Of a stretch of 64,000 nt of DNA, positions 11,011 through 21,461 are shown in pieces. Numbering within the stretch: the first letter of the stretch is position 1; the number at the start of each line of letters is the position of its first letter. The DNA comes from Gnetum montanum (taxonomy: Eukaryota; Streptophyta; Gnetopsida; Gnetales; Gnetaceae): NCBI GenBank assembly GCA_015680685.1, contig MNCI01030961.1, positions 150,292 to 214,291 on the forward strand, in the 5' to 3' direction. The notes beneath the pieces were generated by a model, which made no database searches, was not told where the DNA came from, and saw nothing but the letters and a program-made list of their open reading frames with translations. The position numbers and the translations under genes were made by a program.

Positions 11011-12490
11011 ATAAATCAATGGTGAGCCCTCACATCATATGATGTCTTGTGATATTACAAGAGTTTGATCTTACGATGATCAATCATAAAGGCACTGAGA
11101 ATGTTGTTGCTGATCATTTATCTTGGTTACGATGGGACAACAACGAGGAAAAATATCTAATTTTTGACCAATTTTCCAATGAACTCCTCTTTTTAGGTGT
11201 AATAAATAATCAATTAACCATAGATACAAGTTGGTATAGTAGCATTGTTACATATCTTCTCACACAAGAAACACCACAAGGGCTAAGACGTTAAAAAGAA
11301 ACAACAGTTTCTTTACTGAGCCAAATATTTCATAGAAATCAATGGAAACCTTTATAAGGTATGTTTTGATGGCTTGGTCTAATGGTGTGTTCTTGATGTA
11401 GATCAATTACAAATTCTCCAAGATGCTCATGAGGGCCATTTTGGGGGTGATTACACTGGGAGATGAATAGCCATTAAAATCTTACTTGTAGGATATTATT
11501 GACCTATATTGTTCCTAGACACTTTCGTCCAATCTTGTGAGCACTGCCAATGTAATGGGGAAATGACTACTAGAATGGAGGGTCCGAAACAATGGATTAA
11601 ACCTTTAAAAACCTTTGACATATGGGGTATTGATTTTATGGGTCCTATCACACCAATGTCCAATGGAAAAGCCTACATTGTTGTCATTGTTGACTATTTT
11701 ACAAAGTGGGTAGAAGAAGCCGCTGTTACTAACTGTACATCATCTACTACTGTATGATTTGTTTAACAAAAAATGGTAAATAGGTTTGGCATGCCTCATG
11801 CACTTATTTCTGATAATGGTACACATTTTACTGGTGCAACCTTTCGAAAATTAATACAATGCTTAGGATTTGAGCATAAGCTAACTAGACCATATCATCC
11901 TCAAGTGAATGGTTAAGCCAAGGTCACCAATAGGGAGATCACAAAACTATTGACATGAACCATTAGAAAATATAGGCAAGACTATAGCACCAAACGTAAT
12001 GATGATGTTTGGGCATACCACTCCACATGGAAACTCCCTATAGGGTATTCTCCCTATGAGTTAGTGTACGATCAACTTTCAACACTTCCTATCTAAACTG
12101 AGCTCCGTAACCTATCTATAGCATGTGACTTTAACCTTGAACTCAATCTAACATAGAAAGAATGGTTGATGAACCTTAACTTGCTAGATGAAAACCAATT
12201 AGCTACCCTGTTATTCAATGAATTGCACAAGGCCTTCAACAAACAACATCATGACCTGAAAATTAGAAACGTTACATACCAACCTGGAGATAAGGTTCTT
12301 TATTGGAATCCCACACATGTGCCACAATGAATTAAATTTCAAACACTATGGGAAGGGCCTTATATCATTCATAAAAATTTTTATTTAGGGGCCATGATGA
12401 TCTATAAACCAAAAATTCTAGATAGGAAATTGTTAGTTAACATCCATCAAACCAAACCTTTCCATGAGCCTAAAATAGCCAAACTAATAC
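11011..12490 (+). pseudogene. Element G: integrase
   Basis: Starts with the usual linker (LQEFDLTMINHKGTENVVAD then HLSWL). A zinc-binding HHCC module follows (AHEGHFGG ... SCEHCQ, 11425-11535). The catalytic core has IWGIDFMGPITP (first Asp), ALISDNGTHFTG (second Asp) and VTNREI (Glu), with PYHPQVNG before it. The C-terminal part includes WAYHSTWKLPIGYSPYELVY and a GDKVLYWN...WEGPYIIHK tail, to about 12480. All three DDE residues are visible, but stops at about 11755, 11913, 11957 and 12150, among others, break the ORF. Confidence 0.88.
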
Positions 12491-13624
12491 TACCTCCATT
12501 AATGAACAAATTTACTCATTATTTTGGATCTTCTCCTTCTCATTCAGTCATGGGGAAGATGGCCACCGATGCTAGTCATTCTAAGTTCTCAGTTTATTTT
12601 GTCTTTTTTGTTTTACACATTTTTATTTTACACATTCTTCATCTTTACTTGTTTTTGTTTTACAACATCATTAACATTTTTACTATTATTTCTTCTATTA
12701 CATTTTCTTTGATTTGATCTCACTCATCATATAATAAGTGCTCATGATGGTGGATTGTACTATAATAGTGTTGATTGCTAATGTTTGGTTTTTACCTTTG
12801 ACTTCTAATGTTGATGCTAAGATATGGGTTCTTTTGATAAAATAGGAAATGAGTCCACATCATCCATTCATCCATATAACTCTATGGTATCCCTTTATTT
12901 TGGAAATGTATGGTCCCTTTTTTCAAGAAAACTTATTAATGAATTGGTGGCTTGGTATTCTTCAAACCAAGGAAAAATTCAAATGGATTGAAAAGGATGT
13001 GACTTTAAGGGGATTCGATGCATTTTTGCTGGCTATTCTCTTGGGTATCTGGATTTTTTTTTAAATTTTCCACCATTTTTCTATTGACCAAATATCAAGA
13101 AGTTGACTAAATCAAATAAGTCTTTGCATGGTGTGGTTCTCACTCAAAAAGAAAATAGTGGGAATTCAAAGCACATCCGTTAGACATAATAAAGAAACAT
13201 GGGCTACAAGCACTGGTTATGGCACTAGAAAGACATGCTACCCATGCCTGAAGGTTCCCTCTAACTAAGGTCCTTTCTCGCTTCTTGCTTCTCTATCTTT
13301 CTCTTGTTGGAATGGTGGTGGCTCTGTGAATGCATTCTTATTACTTCAGTAGGATGGGTTGGTCAAGTGTGTTGATGGGAGGTCACTGGATATGCTTAGT
13401 TTTAATCTAGATTTGGAATGAATTCTATTAAGTCATCTTAACCACACAATATACAAGGGACTTTACACAACCTTATTTTTGGGATTCCATTTCATTCTCT
13501 CTTCTCTTTTCATATTACTTCCCGTATTCTACCTCATTGCCAATTTTATGATTAGTCTATATCTTGGTTGATGCATTGTTATTCTTTGATCAGTTCTTGT
13601 GGGTAAGTTCTTAACCATTATTTC
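12491..13624 (+). other. Element G: 3' untranslated region, first part
   Basis: No gene. The sequence lines up in order with the minus strand of element H from 60545 down to about 59460: CATTCAGTCATG and GGCCACC near 12540, a T-rich stretch, GTTGATTGCTAATGTTTGG at 12770, CAAGCACTGGTTATGG at 13208, and GGTTGATGCATTGTT at 13566. ACATGCTACCCATGCCT at 13235 also recurs in element D near 50310. It therefore belongs to the long 3' UTR of the Athila-type family. Confidence 0.7.
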
Positions 13625-13751
13625 TGTTAGCACATTTTGGCCATTTCATGGAATAGGTGGACTTATTTGCAAATGGTGAGGTACAAAATCCTAACGAACT
13701 GAAGCTATTTAAGGAGGATTATGCTCTTTCTCATGAAGAATTCTACAATAG

Positions 13752-14231
13752 TTAACTAACCATGAAGTTGGAATAGAAATGAAATTCAAGAGGATGCAAT
13801 ACAATGTTCTTATTGCAACTACCCATGTTGCTTAATTGAATGTTTTGAAAATCAAGGGATGATGACATTGCAATTGTGAATGCTGGCATGAGGGTTTATC
13901 TAGAGTCAAAAGCAAATGATGTGTCAATTGTAGATATTTCTCTAGCTTATGGTGGGATAACCCTAGTTACTTTATCTGCAACAAAGACATGAGAGTTTCT
14001 TATTGGGAAGCCATGGACATTTGATACTTTTGAGAATGCTTTCAAGGTGCTTCAACAAGAGGTTTCGATAAAAAATGATGCTCCTAGTGGCATGGTTGAG
14101 TTTAGGAAATCATTGACATTGAGTTTCCTTTTCAAATTCTATCTTCGGGTATCTAAAAAGGTCTATGAGAATCAGCATGATGGAACAGGAGTGGGTCTTC
14201 CAGTTGCTCATTTCTCAACAAAGTTTCAACT
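13752..14231 (+). pseudogene. Xanthine dehydrogenase fragment, FAD domain to start of Mo domain
   Basis: Translation gives LTNHEVGIEMKFKRMQYNVL, the start of the FAD-binding domain of eukaryotic xanthine dehydrogenase (usually VGNTEVGIEM...). About 200 residues of the family are then skipped, followed by DDIAIVNAGMRVYLES, LAYGGITLVTLSATK, EFLIGKPW, and GMVEFRKSLTLSFLFKFYL. After another skip comes HDGTGVGLPVAHFSTKFQ, the linker into the molybdopterin domain. The enzyme oxidises hypoxanthine and xanthine in purine breakdown. The pieces are joined without introns, with a frameshift near 13858 and a stop at 13990, so this is a dead, internally deleted copy. Confidence 0.85.
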
Positions 14232-14470
14232 TTAGAACTTACTGGTACAAAACTTGGCTTTAGAGAAGGTGGTTGTGGAGCATGCACTATTCTTGTGCCT
14301 CATTATGATCTAGAGAAATAGAAATCAATTCATCGAGTTTGGATCTATTGTACTCTATAGAGGGAATGCATGTAATTACTGTGGAGGGTGTAGGAAATCA
14401 ACAAAAGCTTCATCCTATCCAGGAATTTTTGGCTAAATCTCATGGATCTCAATGTGGATTTTGCACACCA
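14232..14470 (+). pseudogene. Xanthine dehydrogenase fragment, N-terminal 2Fe-2S domain, out of order
   Basis: Encodes LELTGTKLGFREGGCGACTI (first 2Fe-2S cysteines EGGCGACT), then [20 protein letters not shown] and [15 protein letters not shown], where the second cluster motif CGxC begins. This is the amino-terminal domain of xanthine dehydrogenase, yet it lies 3' of the FAD and Mo pieces. The order is thus reversed relative to a normal gene, on the same strand. Homology stops abruptly after CTP at 14470. Internal stops and frameshifts are present (for example EKstopKSIH). Confidence 0.85.
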
Positions 14471-15290
14471 AGAAGTTAAAAAATATGAACAGTGAGATAG
14501 AAACCACTGAAATAGGAACAACCGATAGAACCATATGCGTGTTTGGCCATGCGAATTTCAAAGATCTCCGAATAGGCGGAATCTAGAAAATTACAACAAA
14601 AGAAATCAGATGTAAATTAATACAATAACCCTTCATTGCTAAAATCCATAAAAAAAGCTAGGTGAATCTGCCAACAAAATTTCCATGAATAGCCATCTTC
14701 TTCCATGCAAAACCAAACCCAAAATGGGAATAGAAAGGAAAGGAAGTGAAATCGCAGATGCAAAGGAGGCTGCAGAGAGAAATTGTAGTTCACTTAGTTC
14801 TGGTGTAGAGAAAAGCTACCATGGGGATGCCAGAAACTTCTTGAGAGCCATGTCCAGGCTGCATCATGGATGACATTGGTGGTGCTTTCAGCATGGCATG
14901 GGTGCGGTAGGCGGAAGCATCTTCCATCTCATAAAAGATGCATAATATTCCTCTCCTCATGGCGAGCCACCACTGGATGCTTTTTGTAGATGCGCTAGGG
15001 CATGTGCGTCCCTGGAATGACTACCGTTTTCAGCAGCATTTTTCTGGCCATGATTGAAGGCACCGGCAGAGAGGGCAGCAGTGGCACCAGCACGACATTG
15101 TCCATGTATGCTGCCTGAAACGCGTAGCCACGGTGGACCTGACAACTGCATTGGTCTTTAGGGTTTCTAGATTTCAACACCATTGGTGGAAGAACTAGTT
15201 TGAGGATTGGATCCCTTCTTCTTGAACGTCTGTCCATGGACTACAGAAAAAATAGAAAAATCTAAGCTAGGATTCACCATGGTTTGAGCA
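14471..15290 (-). other. Unassigned, GC-richer block, possibly captured gene
   Basis: Sequence composition changes to higher GC. On the minus strand, overlapping frames (15237 to 14957) give gene-like, low-complexity text such as SNPQTSSSTNGVE, then PPWLRVSGSIHGQ and ALAHLQKASSGGSP. A CCATGG start context lies at about 15233. I cannot assign a family. The region lies between xanthine dehydrogenase pieces and the LTR-like sequence, so it may be a further captured exon, but no splice structure is clear. Confidence 0.3.
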
Positions 15291-15299
15291 GGAATTATT

Positions 15300-17309
15300 T
15301 TAGCAAAATTTTTGAATCAATATGTGCAAGTCCCACCATTTCTGTTAGAATTGTTATTGGATATTATTGCCATGGCATAGCATTTCTTTTTAATGCATTT
15401 TGCAGGTTCAAATCCTTCAACTCACAAATGATTTGGACAGACAGAGGCTGATGGCAGGTAGGAAGTAAACCATGGGTCCCAAGCATAAGATAGATGGACA
15501 AATATTGCACACGTACATATATGTTTATATATTAACCCATCCATGTATGCAACAACTCCATGGTTACTATCTCTATTACTATGATTTAAATAGAATATTT
15601 TATGATTTAAAAAGAAAAAGAAAGTTATGGGACATTTGTGTAACATCCTATATAAAAGGACATTTGGCTATTATCCCTTTTATTCCTATGGAAGTTGTAA
15701 CTTCCTATGATAGTTACGACTATGATATTTATAGCTAATTTTTATTTTGATTACCATGAAGACACTTGTTCACCATAGCTTTTATATAAAGACCACTTGT
15801 CAATTACAACTTGTTTATCTCCATGGTGACCACTTGGCAACTAAATGGGCCACTTGGAAACTCAATGAGACACTTGTCAATTGTAGCTTTTTTATCTCTA
15901 TGGTGGTTATAACCACCCAAAATAGTTGTAACTAACCTAACTTGTTGGGCAAGTAAGATCTCCTAACTTGTTGGGCAAGTAATTAACTTCCTTACTTGGG
16001 AGAAAAGTTAGCTAAGATATTTTAGAATGTAACTACCTTTTGAACCCTATAAAAAGGCTTCAGGGGTAAGAAGAAAATAACATCACTTGGGGTCTCATTT
16101 TTGGATCACACACTTGGGATCATCACACTTTGGGGCTCTCACTTGGAGACACACTTTGGGTCTTGGAAGAGCATTGTAAAGAAGAAATTGTGAAAGATTG
16201 CTTGTAAAATGATTGGCTAAAGAAAAGATTTTAGCCTCTTTGTCATAGTCCTATGAGTTATGTTTTATTTTTATTTTTCTAAACTATTTAGCTAGTGATG
16301 TAGATAGCATCATCCTTGGCAAGTAATTTTGGGATTTTTAGATTGCTCTTATTGTTCTTGTTGCATAATAGAAATTTCTATTAAAATTTTTCCATAGAAG
16401 CATTTTTTTTTGAAAGCATTAACAAAATTTTAGTAGTAAATTTTATTATTGTGCAACATATAAGAACCACTATTGGGATTGTTGTAAGAGAGCCTCTGCT
16501 TGTAGTCATGCCGTTGAACGATTCAATAGTCAAGAGGGTTCAAAAAATCTTTGGTAATTTGATGGGACTAGAATAGCTTCTTTTTATCTTTAAAGTGAAT
16601 CTCCATGGTATTTCAATGAGAAATTGTCAAGTCTTTTGAAGGTTCTACTGAATGCAATTGTTGATGTCCATTATCAAGCCAAAATGGAGTCTCATACGTG
16701 ATAGTTTACGTAGCAATTTTTGGTAGCATAGTAGGATTGTCTTGAAAAAATTGCTTATTTCAGCCTTGGAAGTTTGAACAATTCGTAGATATTGAATTTG
16801 GGATAGCTTTATTGTGAAGTGTTTACTTGTATCATTTTACCTTGTTTAAATATTTGAGGTCTTAACACAAATATGCTTTCTTTCCTTTCTATTTCCATTG
16901 AATCTTGCTCTATTTCTAGTTTTCTTGTGGAACTATCTCTTTCTCTAGGGAAAATTAGAAGTAGATTCACAGAGTTGTGATCAAATGTTTTTGCAAAATT
17001 TTATTTGTTACAAGTAGGTATTATAAGGACTGCGTAGACTAGGGAATTAAAAAAAATAGGAACTCTCAAAAACTCACAATACTTGGCAAAGTTGGCTGAA
17101 TCTCTTTAAGATAAGTCATTTGTAGTTTACACACAACACAATCATTTCATTTTTCACAACTTCACACTACAATAGCACACACATATACTCACATTAACTA
17201 CTGAGTCTATTTAGAGCTATCTACACCTTGGTGTTTCCAGAGAATAGTAAGCACCTAAATCTTGTTCGAGGACACTCATTGCTGGTCGCGTCCCAAATGG
17301 TCACCAACA
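15300..17309 (+). mobile_element. LTR-like half of the 3.7-kb insertion
   Basis: Contains repeated words of the type GACACTTGTCAATT (15770-15880) and repeated AACTTGTTGGGCAAGTAA (15935-15985). A promoter CCCTATAAAAAGGC lies at about 16044-16057, followed by a transcript-start-like region and repeated CACTTGGG/CACTTTGGG words (16085-16160). 15925-16060 is matched in inverted orientation by the window's first 145 bases, so the family has another copy. No coding domain. The short open frames here are chance. Confidence 0.55.
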
Positions 17310-17900
17310 GTTTCCTTATTTCATTCCTAGAGCCCATGGACTCTTTATTTTGTGGGTTTATTAGGGCATAAAAGGCATGATCCTACTTTGGGAAGGACCC
17401 ATAGGCATTCCTTTTTGATGCAATTGTTAAGTTCTTTCCCTTTAACATTTCTTGCAATAAACTATTTCTCATTTCACCCCATTAATGACATCCATTTTTG
17501 TTTTTCTTTTATTGACTTCACCATTGATATTTCTTTCATATTTCTTGTTCTTTCCTTTTACATCCTATTGCTACCGAAGGTTTGATCTTCATCATGGGGG
17601 CATGTCGTAAGTTTTTCCATTTCATTAATTATCTCACCCCTACACCTTGTGTGGTTATCCATTACAAACCTCTAACCTAGTATCTGCCATACCCACAGCT
17701 TAGCTAGTATGCTTCATATTGAGGCAAGGTATCAATTACATTATTCTTATCTATCCTTACTAATTTGTAACTATGTTGTCTATGTAGATGGAAATCACAT
17801 GAATAATGGATTGGGATAGGAGGGAGCACTCAAGATGGATTGGAGCAAAATTCATTTACGTAGCGCATTTTTGAGTAATGATGAGCAACCTAAGCATCAA
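17310..17900 (+). other. Element G: 3' untranslated region, second part
   Basis: Resumes the alignment with the minus strand of element H (about 59440 down to 58870): AGAGCCCATGGACTC at 17328, CATGATCCTACTTTGGGAAG with GACCCATAGGCATTCC at 17376-17410, CTACCGAAGGTTTGATC, and later GATGGAAATCACATGAATAA near 17788. Element D carries CCTACTCTGGGAAGGACCCA near 50895. The 3' LTR of G is not visible; element E appears to start within or just after this region. Confidence 0.65.
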
Positions 17901-18409
17901 GACACCCAACATGGTTCTTTTTTGTAGCTCAAAACCCCCATATAGCTCATCCCCTACACCACCAATGCTACGTATTAAGTGAGGATTATAGTAAGGTTTC
18001 ATATTTTTGCAAGTTGTGGAGCATCCAAATCATGGAGCTGACTATGGAGCCCAAGACTACTAGCTTCAATGGATTCCAAACCCTTACAAAGTGAACCCCC
18101 TTACTTCCTTAAGCATCCTTGAACACATTTCCAAACTCTCTTTATTTTTGTAATCAAGTTTAAATTTTTGTCTTGCTATGCAAGTTAATTTACATTTCTT
18201 ATATTTTGTGCATTATTCTACATTATATTTGATTTATTTTCATTTTTTGCATTACCCCCATTGATGCTTTATAAGTCCCTAGGTGATCTACTAGACCATC
18301 CAAGGTACCTCAAATCCTATTTTTTCATAGAGGCCCTTAGGATCCAAGCTTTAAATTGTTTTACCTAGAATTTTTGAATTTCTAGTAACTAAATCTTTTA
18401 TGTGCTATA
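17900..18409 (+). mobile_element. Element E: 3' part of the 5' LTR (Tat-type)
   Basis: The last about 250 bp resemble the end of the B LTR: TTTACATT/TTTTCATT-rich text, then AAGTCCCTAGGTGATCTACT with AGACCATCCAAGG (compare AAGTCCCTATCTTATTGACCAGACC in B), ending ...GTGCTATA before the primer site. The U3 start is undefined and the LTR seems truncated, or overlaps G sequence. The terminal TATA in place of TACA fits one C-to-T change. Confidence 0.5.
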
Positions 18410-18415
18410 GTTTTC

Positions 18416-18433
18416 TAGCACTAGAAGAAGGGT
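18416..18433 (+). promoter_or_regulatory. Element E primer-binding site
   Basis: TAGCACTAGAAGAAGGGT lies six bases after the inferred LTR end. It differs only by transitions from TGGCGCTAGAAGGAGGGC in elements B and C, which fixes both the lineage and the orientation (+) of E. Confidence 0.65.
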
Positions 18434-19149
18434 CTCCACTCAAATTTTGCATCCATACCTATTATCTTTTTGCCAACATTGCCTACAACTCAAAAAATTG
18501 AATTCTTTAAAACATTTTTTCAAATTTTGTTAACACCTCTTTTTTCTAACAAACCAATGTTGCAATTCATACTTGTTATGAAAAAAACCCAACATTGAGG
18601 TTATAGGTGATTTGAACTTTTGCAAATTTCATAGTAGTTGCTAGAAATTTTCTAGCAAAGAAAACATTGATGTTCTACCATCCAAAGTTATTTCCCATTC
18701 TACTATGAAAATTTCCCAATAACAAGGTTAGCGTTGGCACCTAGCCAAAATAAAAACCTCTTAAAAATCAGGATTTTCACCTTATTTTTGGATGTTTACC
18801 ATACCACCAACCAAAGGGGTGACATCCCTAGTGCTATGTAGAAGGATGTAAGGTTTTTCTCTTACTCCACTTCTTCCCTCCTTTCCATCTTCAACATGGG
18901 CACTACTAAGCAACCTAGAGTGGTAGGGATATAACACTAAAAACCATTACCTTTTTGTGGGGGTGAAAGTTATACCCTCCTTATCCTAAAACCTACATTG
19001 TATTTTATAGTTGCCATGTATAACAATTTTTTAGCCATTCCCCTTTGAAATTTTATCAATTTCACTTGCTATAATTTTCATTTTTATTGATTAATTTATC
19101 ACTTTATCAATCTAGATTTAACATTTTTAACATGTCATTTAGCTAGTCG
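18434..19149 (+). other. Element E: leader, no gene
   Basis: Untranslated leader between primer site and gag. Short words such as CAACATTGAGGTTATAGG, and stretches rich in TTTTGC, but no open frame and no counterpart to the 165-bp triplication found in the B leader. Confidence 0.45.
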
Positions 19150-19647
19150 ACTGTGTTTCCCTTTAACTTCGTAGAGACAACTTCTAGCCAACAAGTCATG
19201 AGGGTCTATGATCCCAAAGACCCCACCATAGCTAAGTTTAGGTAGTCACTCAGGCTTAGGGGATAAAGCCTTAATTCTTAATAATAAACAAAGATCACTA
19301 TAACTTTGTTTGTGCTAAGATTCAGGCTAGCATGCTTTTTTCCAAGAATGGAGGTAGAAGCTAAGAAATATTACAAACTCATACACCAAAATGGAACGGA
19401 GTAAATTCCTTCCCCATATGACAAGATAGCATTTACTAAAACCTATGCATGCATCCTATCTTAATTAATTTGTATGGATGAGGAAGATGGAAAGGCTAGT
19501 TCAAACAAGTAGCAAGAGGAAAAGGATGAGTTTGTGGTAGAGTTTAAGCATGAAAATCTCATAGGGAAACTATTTCAACAATTAACCCCAAAGGCCATAG
19601 TGCCTACCTCAAAACCCCTCTCCTATTCCATGGAAAAATATCCCCAA
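19150..19647 (+). pseudogene. Element E: N-terminal gag relic, interrupted by element D
   Basis: The segment near 19294 encodes HYNFVCAKIQA, equivalent to HYNFVCVKVQENL in element B gag (22212) and YNFICVKIQAGL in element C (43974). The downstream part contains KEILQTHTPKWNGV-like text with stops, then a Glu/Lys-rich segment (19480-19550). The gag is cut at 19647, where D is inserted, and resumes past 52738 but without its capsid portion. Confidence 0.6.
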
Positions 19648-19805
19648 TGATGAAGCATGATTTGTTAGGCTCTGATATTAAACTTGTGATATTGGATCCA
19701 CGATATCGGGTATGCAATATAGTGGCATGGCTAATGATATTGGATACAAGATATCATGGTTCCTGTGTAAGCCTATAAATACCACATTCGGTTGCATAGG
19801 AAAGG
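19648..19805 (+). mobile_element. Element D: 5' LTR, left part
   Basis: Begins TGATGAAGCATGATTTG, carries GATATTGGATCCACGATATC repeats and a TATA box (CTATAAATACC, about 19770). It is cut at AAAGG, the duplicated target of B. Matching 3' LTR sequence runs uninterrupted at 51854-52012. Confidence 0.85.
19801..19805 (+). repeat. Target-site duplication of element B (left)
   Basis: AAAGG precedes the B LTR start TGAAC. The identical AAAGG follows the B LTR end (39355-39359), and the undisturbed site GGAAAGGGGAGTTAGAG exists in D's 3' LTR near 52010. Confidence 0.95.
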
Positions 19806-21411
19806 TGAACATCCAAAAATTCGAAGGCATGCTTGCTTCACCAGGTCTTCGCAAAATGCACAGCAGTACGACAGTTCTTTAGGAGATGGATGCTCTAATC
19901 TTTAGATTGTCCGTTTAGCAAGTTTTCTAAGATAAGGAGTCTTGCTACGCTATGCTATGCCATGCAGCATAGCAAACTTCAGAAGATGATTGCAGAAGCA
20001 CAATCTTACACTACGCTATGCAGCACAACATAGCAAAAGCTAGATAGGTAGCCCCTTTGCCTAACTCCAAGTCCTTCAGCAATGTCTCCTTTCATCAGAA
20101 AGCAGCAAACTTGTCCAAAATTAGGTCATGTTTGCTACTACACTACGCTTAGCTACATGGCATAGCGAGGCATAGCAATTTTGAGGAAGTTGATAGAAGG
20201 TAACTCTAAGTGCGGGATCAGCAAGTTTGCAAACTTCATAGTGCAAAAGGAAAATTTTATAGATTGGCGACGTTTTTGTGACTAAGGCCAATCGCTACAC
20301 TACATAGCATAGCATAGCATAGAAAACATGCAATGAACAACCTACATGTTTCAAAGGCTTTCTACACATGCAGCAAGATGCGTAACAAGATGCTACACTA
20401 TGCTAACATGCTACGCTACAAAGCATAGCAAAGTGGAAAGCGATTATGTGACATTAATGCACCTCACCTAATTGCACCATTGATCTAATAGTGTAATTAT
20501 GATGTGGCAGGTTCACAATTATGGCATGGTAGGCTCACCCAACAGTGATGTAGGCATGTGCAGCATAGACAGGTAAGCATAGGCCTAAGGCACGTGGTGT
20601 CCAAACCGCATCTTTCGCGCACCCTTGGTCCTATAAATACCCCCATGAGTGACGCTTAAAATCTCTCTATGGCTTGCTAGGGTACTAGGACACTTTAAAT
20701 TTTCACACTTTTGGCATTCCCCTTTTTCAAGGCTTTTCAGTCCCTAGTCTATTTTCTCGGCAATCTGGTCAGCTAATAGTCTAGTTGGCTGACAAGCAAA
20801 AAGTTGGCACTGTAATCTCAAGCATTGTAAGCTTTCTATTTTGACATTGTAAACAGTTAGCATTCTAAGTTGGAATTTTGTTTTGTTCTTCTCTAGGACC
20901 TTGGTAGAACTTCACATTGTTGATGACTGAGCCCACATTCAAGTGCATAGCCATCTCGTTCTACATGTCTTGGTTACCCTCGAGATCTCTGCACTTCCTA
21001 GAGCTATGCAACTGATTGTGTCCATCTTGACAAAGTGAGGTCATAGCTTCAAAGTGGTGCATTTTTATATTGCATTTTACATTATCTCCCATTTACTATT
21101 TCATTTTACACTATTTTCTATTTTTCCTATTGCAATTTATGTTGTTTTCTATTTCCCCTATCTCATTTTACACTGTTTTCTATTTCCTTTACATTTAAGC
21201 ATTACTTCACTTTGTCAGTCTTGTTTTCAAATCACACATTTCAAAAAGTTATATAGACACTGACTAAGTCCCTATCTTATTGACCAGACCATTCAGAGCA
21301 CCCCGTTTCTATCCCATCCAACACGGCCCTCCTATGGAAATGGGGTCAAGACTGCCTGCAGCTAGTGACCACTTGGTGTTTTTCTAGTCATCGATGTTTT
21401 CGGTCACTACA
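19806..21411 (+). mobile_element. Element B: 5' LTR
   Basis: TG...CA termini (TGAACATCC ... TCACTACA), 1606 bp. The U3 is packed with near-palindromic words of the GCTACGCTATGC / GCATAGCATAGC type (19950-20050, 20140-20180, 20290-20320, 20395-20430). TATA box TATAAATA at 20632-20639. The U5 is T-rich with repeated TTTTACACTATTTTCTAT words (21065-21185). Confidence 0.93.
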
Positions 21412-21418
21412 GTCCTTC

Positions 21419-21436
21419 TGGCGCTAGAAGGAGGGC
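21419..21436 (+). promoter_or_regulatory. Element B primer-binding site
   Basis: TGGCGCTAGAAGGAGGGC, seven bases after the LTR, begins with TGG (complement of a tRNA 3' CCA). It is identical to the site of element C. I do not name the tRNA with certainty. Confidence 0.85.
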
Positions 21437-21461
21437 TTGGTGCCTTTTCTGTGTGTCATGG

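Larger units (their letters stand above)
13625..17309. mobile_element. 3.7-kb insertion in element G carrying host-gene pieces
   Basis: Homology of G to H breaks at about 13640 and resumes at about 17320, so something was inserted in between. The best terminus pair is TGTTAG at 13625 and CCAACA ending at 17309 (TG...CA, imperfect inverted ends). These are flanked by ATTTC (13620-13624) and GTTTC (17310-17314), a 5-bp target-site duplication with one transition. Contents: scrambled xanthine dehydrogenase exons (13752-14470), a GC-richer unassigned block (14471-15290), and an LTR-like half (15300-17309). It looks like a non-autonomous LTR element that captured gene fragments. The exact class is uncertain, because a 5' LTR is not evident. 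Confidence 0.5.

Noticed and set aside
12394-12717. Separate gene at the end of element G (107-codon frame)
   Set aside because: Its first half is the integrase C-terminus and the second half is the T-rich 3' UTR.
13752-14470. Functional xanthine dehydrogenase gene
   Set aside because: Domains are out of order, large parts are missing, and stops and frameshifts are present.
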